In this document: positions 61,062-64,000 of the stretch, one piece after another
How the letters are laid out: the number at the start of each line of letters is the position of its first letter
Numbering within the stretch: position 1 is the stretch's first letter
Program-made: the position numbers and the translations under genes
Origin: JBBIOU01 sp037443205
GTDB lineage: Bacteria; Bacteroidota; Bacteroidia; Flavobacteriales_D; UBA2798
Reading direction: 5' to 3'
NCBI GenBank assembly: GCA_037443205.1
Contig: JBBIOU010000010.1
Span: 27,484 to 91,483, forward strand
DNA: 64,000 bases
Notes under the pieces: generated by a model
What the model was told of the DNA's origin: nothing
The model's database searches: none
What the model saw: the letters and a program-made list of their open reading frames with translations, nothing else

Positions 61062-62327
61062 TTATTCAGACATTCTGTTTACTTCAGCGTTATCTACTAC
61101 ACAAGCAACGGCAGCATCGCTGGTAACATTTACGGCTGTTCTAAACATATCTAATACCCTGTCAACACCTATAATTAATGCAAGTCCTTCGGGGGCTATA
61201 CCCACCGATTGCAATATAATCACCAGCATTACCATGCCCGCCCCGGGTACAGGCGCTGAACCTATGGATGCTAAAGCTGCACTCAATACAATAGTTAACT
61301 GGTCTGTCAACGTTAAATCATAGCCATATACTTGTGCAATAAATACGGCCGCCACTGCCTGATACAGACTGGTACCATCCATATTTACCGTTGCTCCCAG
61401 TGGCAATACAAATCCGCATGTTTCTTCGCGTAATTTTAAATTCTTTTCGCAACATTCCATATTAACTGCCAAGGCTGCAGCACTCGAACTGGTAGAAAAT
61501 GCTAGCAGTTGGGCAGGAAAAATTCCCTTCATAAATTCAGAAATTTTCTTTTTAGTAAAAATTTTAAGTAATACCGGATAAGTAATAAAAATCATCAGTA
61601 ACAATCCGCTAATTACGCACAAACAATAAATACCTAAAGATACTAGCATTTCTGCATCTGCGTTCATACCGGCTAATAATGCAAATACTCCAAAGGGAGC
61701 AAAAACCATAATAATTTCAACCATTTTTAAGATAATTTCGTTTAACGAATTAAAAAAAATCTTTACCGGGCGGGTTTTATCAGCAGGCAACATAACCATG
61801 GCTACCGAAAATAACAGCGCAAAAAATATTACCTGCAACATCAGTTTATTATCACTCATTGCAGCAACTATATTGTCAGGTACAATATTATCCAACATAG
61901 CTAATGGTCCTTTTGATTTTTCCATCTCAGCAACATTAATTTTTTCACCGGCATTACTTGCAAATTTGCTTTGTAACTCTGTTTTTTTTTCTTCTGAAAT
62001 ATAATTACCCGGTTGCACAATATTTACAACCAATAAACCTATGGTTATGGCAAGAATGGTTGTAGTTATGTATAAAACCATGGTTCTGATACCCATACGC
62101 GATAAGCCCGATATATTTTTTAAATTAGATATTCCGTCTATCAACGAAACCAAAACCAAGGGAACCGCAATCAGTTTTAGCATTTTTACAAACAAATTAC
62201 CAAATGGATATATCCAATCAGCAATAAATCTTTCTGCTCCGGAACCAATTTGTTTAGCAATTATTCCGGCTATTAAACCCAATACTACACCCAGTAATAT
62301 TTTTATATGCAATGGCAAGTTTTTCAT
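61062..62327 (-). CDS. Dicarboxylate/amino acid:cation symporter (DAACS family)
   Basis: 421 residues with the glutamate-transporter fold. The hairpin and substrate motifs are seen as FSTSSSAAALAVNME, LPLGATVNMDGTSLYQA and SIGSAPVPGAGMVML. It imports acidic amino acids or C4-dicarboxylates using sodium or protons. It stands alone, divergent from the secreted-protein gene at 62457. The exact substrate is not determined. Confidence 0.94.
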   Translation of the reverse strand: MKNLPLHIKILLGVVLGLIAGIIAKQIGSGAERFIADWIYPFGNLFVKMLKLIAVPLVLVSLIDGISNLKNISGLSRMGIRTMVLYITTTILAITIGLLVVNIVQPGNYISEEKKTELQSKFASNAGEKINVAEMEKSKGPLAMLDNIVPDNIVAAMSDNKLMLQVIFFALLFSVAMVMLPADKTRPVKIFFNSLNEIILKMVEIIMVFAPFGVFALLAGMNADAEMLVSLGIYCLCVISGLLLMIFITYPVLLKIFTKKKISEFMKGIFPAQLLAFSTSSSAAALAVNMECCEKNLKLREETCGFVLPLGATVNMDGTSLYQAVAAVFIAQVYGYDLTLTDQLTIVLSAALASIGSAPVPGAGMVMLVIILQSVGIAPEGLALIIGVDRVLDMFRTAVNVTSDAAVACVVDNAEVNRMSE

Positions 62328-62390
62328 ACAACAAAAATGTTATTTTATATTGATATATCACCTGTTTAAACAATTTAATGTTAAAATGTT

Positions 62391-62408
62391 ATTCTAAATG
62401 TTTAGAAT
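62391..62408. promoter_or_regulatory. Perfect 18 bp palindrome upstream of the glycine-rich secreted protein
   Basis: ATTCTAAA (62391-62398) TG TTTAGAAT (62401-62408): 8+8 perfect inverted repeat in the divergent gap, 49 bp before the ATG at 62457. It overlaps a weak TTTG -33 element (62409-62412, with TAATTTTA at 62434). Could be an operator for either divergent gene, or chance. Confidence 0.35.
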
Positions 62409-62456
62409 TTTGTAAATACAACCAAAAAAATGTTAATTTTACACCCAGGTTGTTAT

Positions 62457-64000
62457 ATGAAAAAAAGCCTTACAAAGTACCTAATGGTTATAGGTGTGTT
62501 ATTTGCACATTATAATCTATACCCACAGGTAATTAATGCTTATGCAAAAGTTACTGCCATAAGCGGTACAACCTTAACCTTGTCTAACGTTAACCAAACA
62601 GCCCACAGTTTTGCCGTAGGCGATGAAGTAGTTATTATGCAAATGCAAGACGATGTTATTGGCAGTAATACTGCCGATAATCCTACATTTGGCGATTTAT
62701 CCGCTATAGGAAGTGCCGGACTTTATGAAATAAGACGAATAACTGATATAGACGGCAACAGCACTTTGGGATATACCTCTGCAAGTCCGACAACACTCTC
62801 ATTAGCATCACTAACCAATACCTATAACACCGGTACCAACTCAAGTGTACAGATTATTTCATTCCGCCAGATGTCTACAACTAATTATACCACTACCGGC
62901 AACATTAGCGCTTTAGCCTGGGATGGTAATGTAGGTGGCGTAGTTGCGATGTATGTTCCGGGTACTTTGACATTAAATCATAATATCATTGCAAACGGAC
63001 AGGGTTTCAGGGGAGGGAACAGTTCTTCCAATTATTATATTGGCGGCACCGGATGTTATACAACTCCTTATAGAGAGAATAACACCCAACATGCCTTTAA
63101 AGGTGAAGGCATTTACAAAAATACTACTGCTACATACAACAACGCCCGTGCAAAAATACTTACCGGGGGCGGTGGCGGAATACAAATAAATACCGGTGGC
63201 GGTGGTGGTGGTAACTTTACTGCCGGAGGAACCGGGGGTCCGGGATGGAATGGAACTGCCGCAGGTTGCCCCTTTGCTTCAGGTGGGTATGGATATGGCG
63301 GAATAGCTCTATCTGCTCATATCTCTGGTAATAGAATTTTTATGGGTGGTGGCGGTGGTGGTGGTCAGCAAAATAACAGCGTAGCCACAAACGGTGGCAA
63401 CGGAGGGGGAATAATTTTAATCAAAGCTAATACCATTCAAACATCGGGTGCATGTGGAGGAAGAAGTATTACAGCCAACGGAATTACTCCTTCCCTATCG
63501 GGTAATGACGGTGCCGGGGGTGGAGGTGCCGGGGGATCTATTGTATTTTGGGTTAACAACTGGGCTATCTCTTCAACCTGTGTATTAACAATCAGCGCTA
63601 ACGGTGGTAACGGTGGTACTGTAAATTCTTCTACTCATGCTGGTGGAGGCGCAGGAGCACAAGGCGTTGTAATATTTAATGGTGCACAACCAACAGCTAA
63701 TATTACCACGCAAACCAACAATGGTAATCCCGGATGTAATAATAACAGTAATCCTTGCAATAATTCTGCCGGCTCGGCATCGGGCATTAATGGAAGCGGT
63801 ATTTTACAAAATACCGGCAATCCTTTACCTGTAGAACTAGTATTTTTCAGAGCAACCAAATTAAGCGAAAATACAGCTCTTTTAGACTGGGCTACCGCTT
63901 CCGAAACCAACAACAGTCATTTTAGCCTTTATAAATCTATTGATGGTTTAAACTGGGAAAAACTTACCGATATTCCCGGTAAAGGTAACTCTAATGCCTA
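62457..64000 (+). CDS. Secreted glycine-rich surface protein, N-terminal part (cut by window edge)
   Basis: The frame is open from ATG 62457 to the window edge, about 514 residues. A signal peptide ends near NLYPQ. A beta-rich region with GGVVAMYVPGTLTL is followed by long Gly-rich runs (GGGGG, GGGGAGGS) between about 215 and 410. The end of the window enters PVELVFFRATKLSENTALLDWATASE, a stretch that in Bacteroidota comes just before a type IX secretion C-terminal domain; that domain itself is beyond the edge. It is likely an exported or surface protein, of unknown function. Neither stop nor sorting signal is visible here. Confidence 0.85.
   Translation, partial: MKKSLTKYLMVIGVLFAHYNLYPQVINAYAKVTAISGTTLTLSNVNQTAHSFAVGDEVVIMQMQDDVIGSNTADNPTFGDLSAIGSAGLYEIRRITDIDGNSTLGYTSASPTTLSLASLTNTYNTGTNSSVQIISFRQMSTTNYTTTGNISALAWDGNVGGVVAMYVPGTLTLNHNIIANGQGFRGGNSSSNYYIGGTGCYTTPYRENNTQHAFKGEGIYKNTTATYNNARAKILTGGGGGIQINTGGGGGGNFTAGGTGGPGWNGTAAGCPFASGGYGYGGIALSAHISGNRIFMGGGGGGGQQNNSVATNGGNGGGIILIKANTIQTSGACGGRSITANGITPSLSGNDGAGGGGAGGSIVFWVNNWAISSTCVLTISANGGNGGTVNSSTHAGGGAGAQGVVIFNGAQPTANITTQTNNGNPGCNNNSNPCNNSAGSASGINGSGILQNTGNPLPVELVFFRATKLSENTALLDWATASETNNSHFSLYKSIDGLNWEKLTDIPGKGNSNA

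Noticed and set aside
63160..63680. Tandem GGTGGC-like repeats that could look like a repeat array.
   Set aside because: They encode Gly runs in one reading frame with varied third bases; no conserved spacers, so not CRISPR or a satellite.

Overview
The window looks like ordinary chromosome of a member of the Bacteroidota. It is AT-rich and densely packed. Promoter-like sequences follow the Bacteroidota TAnnTTTG (-7) pattern, and Shine-Dalgarno sequences are not obvious. Typical families are present: ExbB/ExbD/TonB, a PorE-like TPR-PD40-OmpA protein, DUF6340 lipoproteins, MuiA-type DUF4139 proteins, a glycine-rich secreted protein resembling type IX secretion cargo, NhaD, an OstA-like protein and LptF/G. 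I saw no rRNA, tRNA, CRISPR array, insertion sequence, prophage or plasmid gene. No stretch over 300 bases lacks a gene. The three largest gaps are about 225-232 bp: 14176-14400 holds nested hairpins, 43720-43951 holds a candidate Fur-family operator, and 51623-51849 holds little beyond a candidate uvrA promoter.

Layout. 1-5299 (minus) is a six-gene run: amino-acid dehydrogenase, nhaD, exbB, exbD, tonB, folC (cut by the window edge). 5457-12624 (plus) holds a free-standing class I glutamine amidotransferase, a fused SpmA/SpmB-like membrane protein, two tandem MuiA-like proteins and htpG. 12639-26934 is mostly minus: a 23S rRNA methyltransferase, BI-1/YccA, a YugP-type protease, folE, a 6-pyruvoyl/6-carboxy-tetrahydropterin synthase, a PD40 protein, EI24, two DUF6340 lipoproteins, a sugar transferase with a DegT aminotransferase, a serine hydrolase and priA. 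A SUI1/eIF1-like gene points the other way.

27006-39989 (plus) holds purB, a thioredoxin-like protein, three TPR proteins (one with PD40 and OmpA domains), nth, a START-like protein, and the tight run lptF/G - ubiA - maf - DUF1684 - nhaC. 40027-44938 (minus) is Fur-family regulator - STAS - purA - OstA-like, with a nitronate monooxygenase upstream. 45029-51622 (plus) is a compact five-gene run: glycosyltransferase, formyltransferase-like/beta-propeller fusion, histone-deacetylase-fold enzyme, MtfA/M90-like membrane peptidase and a beta-propeller/SPOR protein. The rest is uvrA, an NtrC-like response regulator without a DNA-binding domain, a 1288-residue transglutaminase-like protein, hpt, adk, a DAACS symporter and the start of a glycine-rich secreted protein.

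Together this is envelope energisation (ExbBD-TonB, NhaD, NhaC), envelope assembly (LptF/G, OstA-like, OmpA/PD40), purine metabolism (purB, purA, hpt, adk), pterin/folate metabolism (folC, folE, the PTPS/QueD protein) and DNA repair or replication (priA, nth, uvrA). The least explained parts are the 45-51.6 kb cluster, the NtrC-like regulator with GAFTSA and no HTH, and the hairpin element near 14.3 kb. I did not find a defence system or any other clearly novel multi-gene machine.
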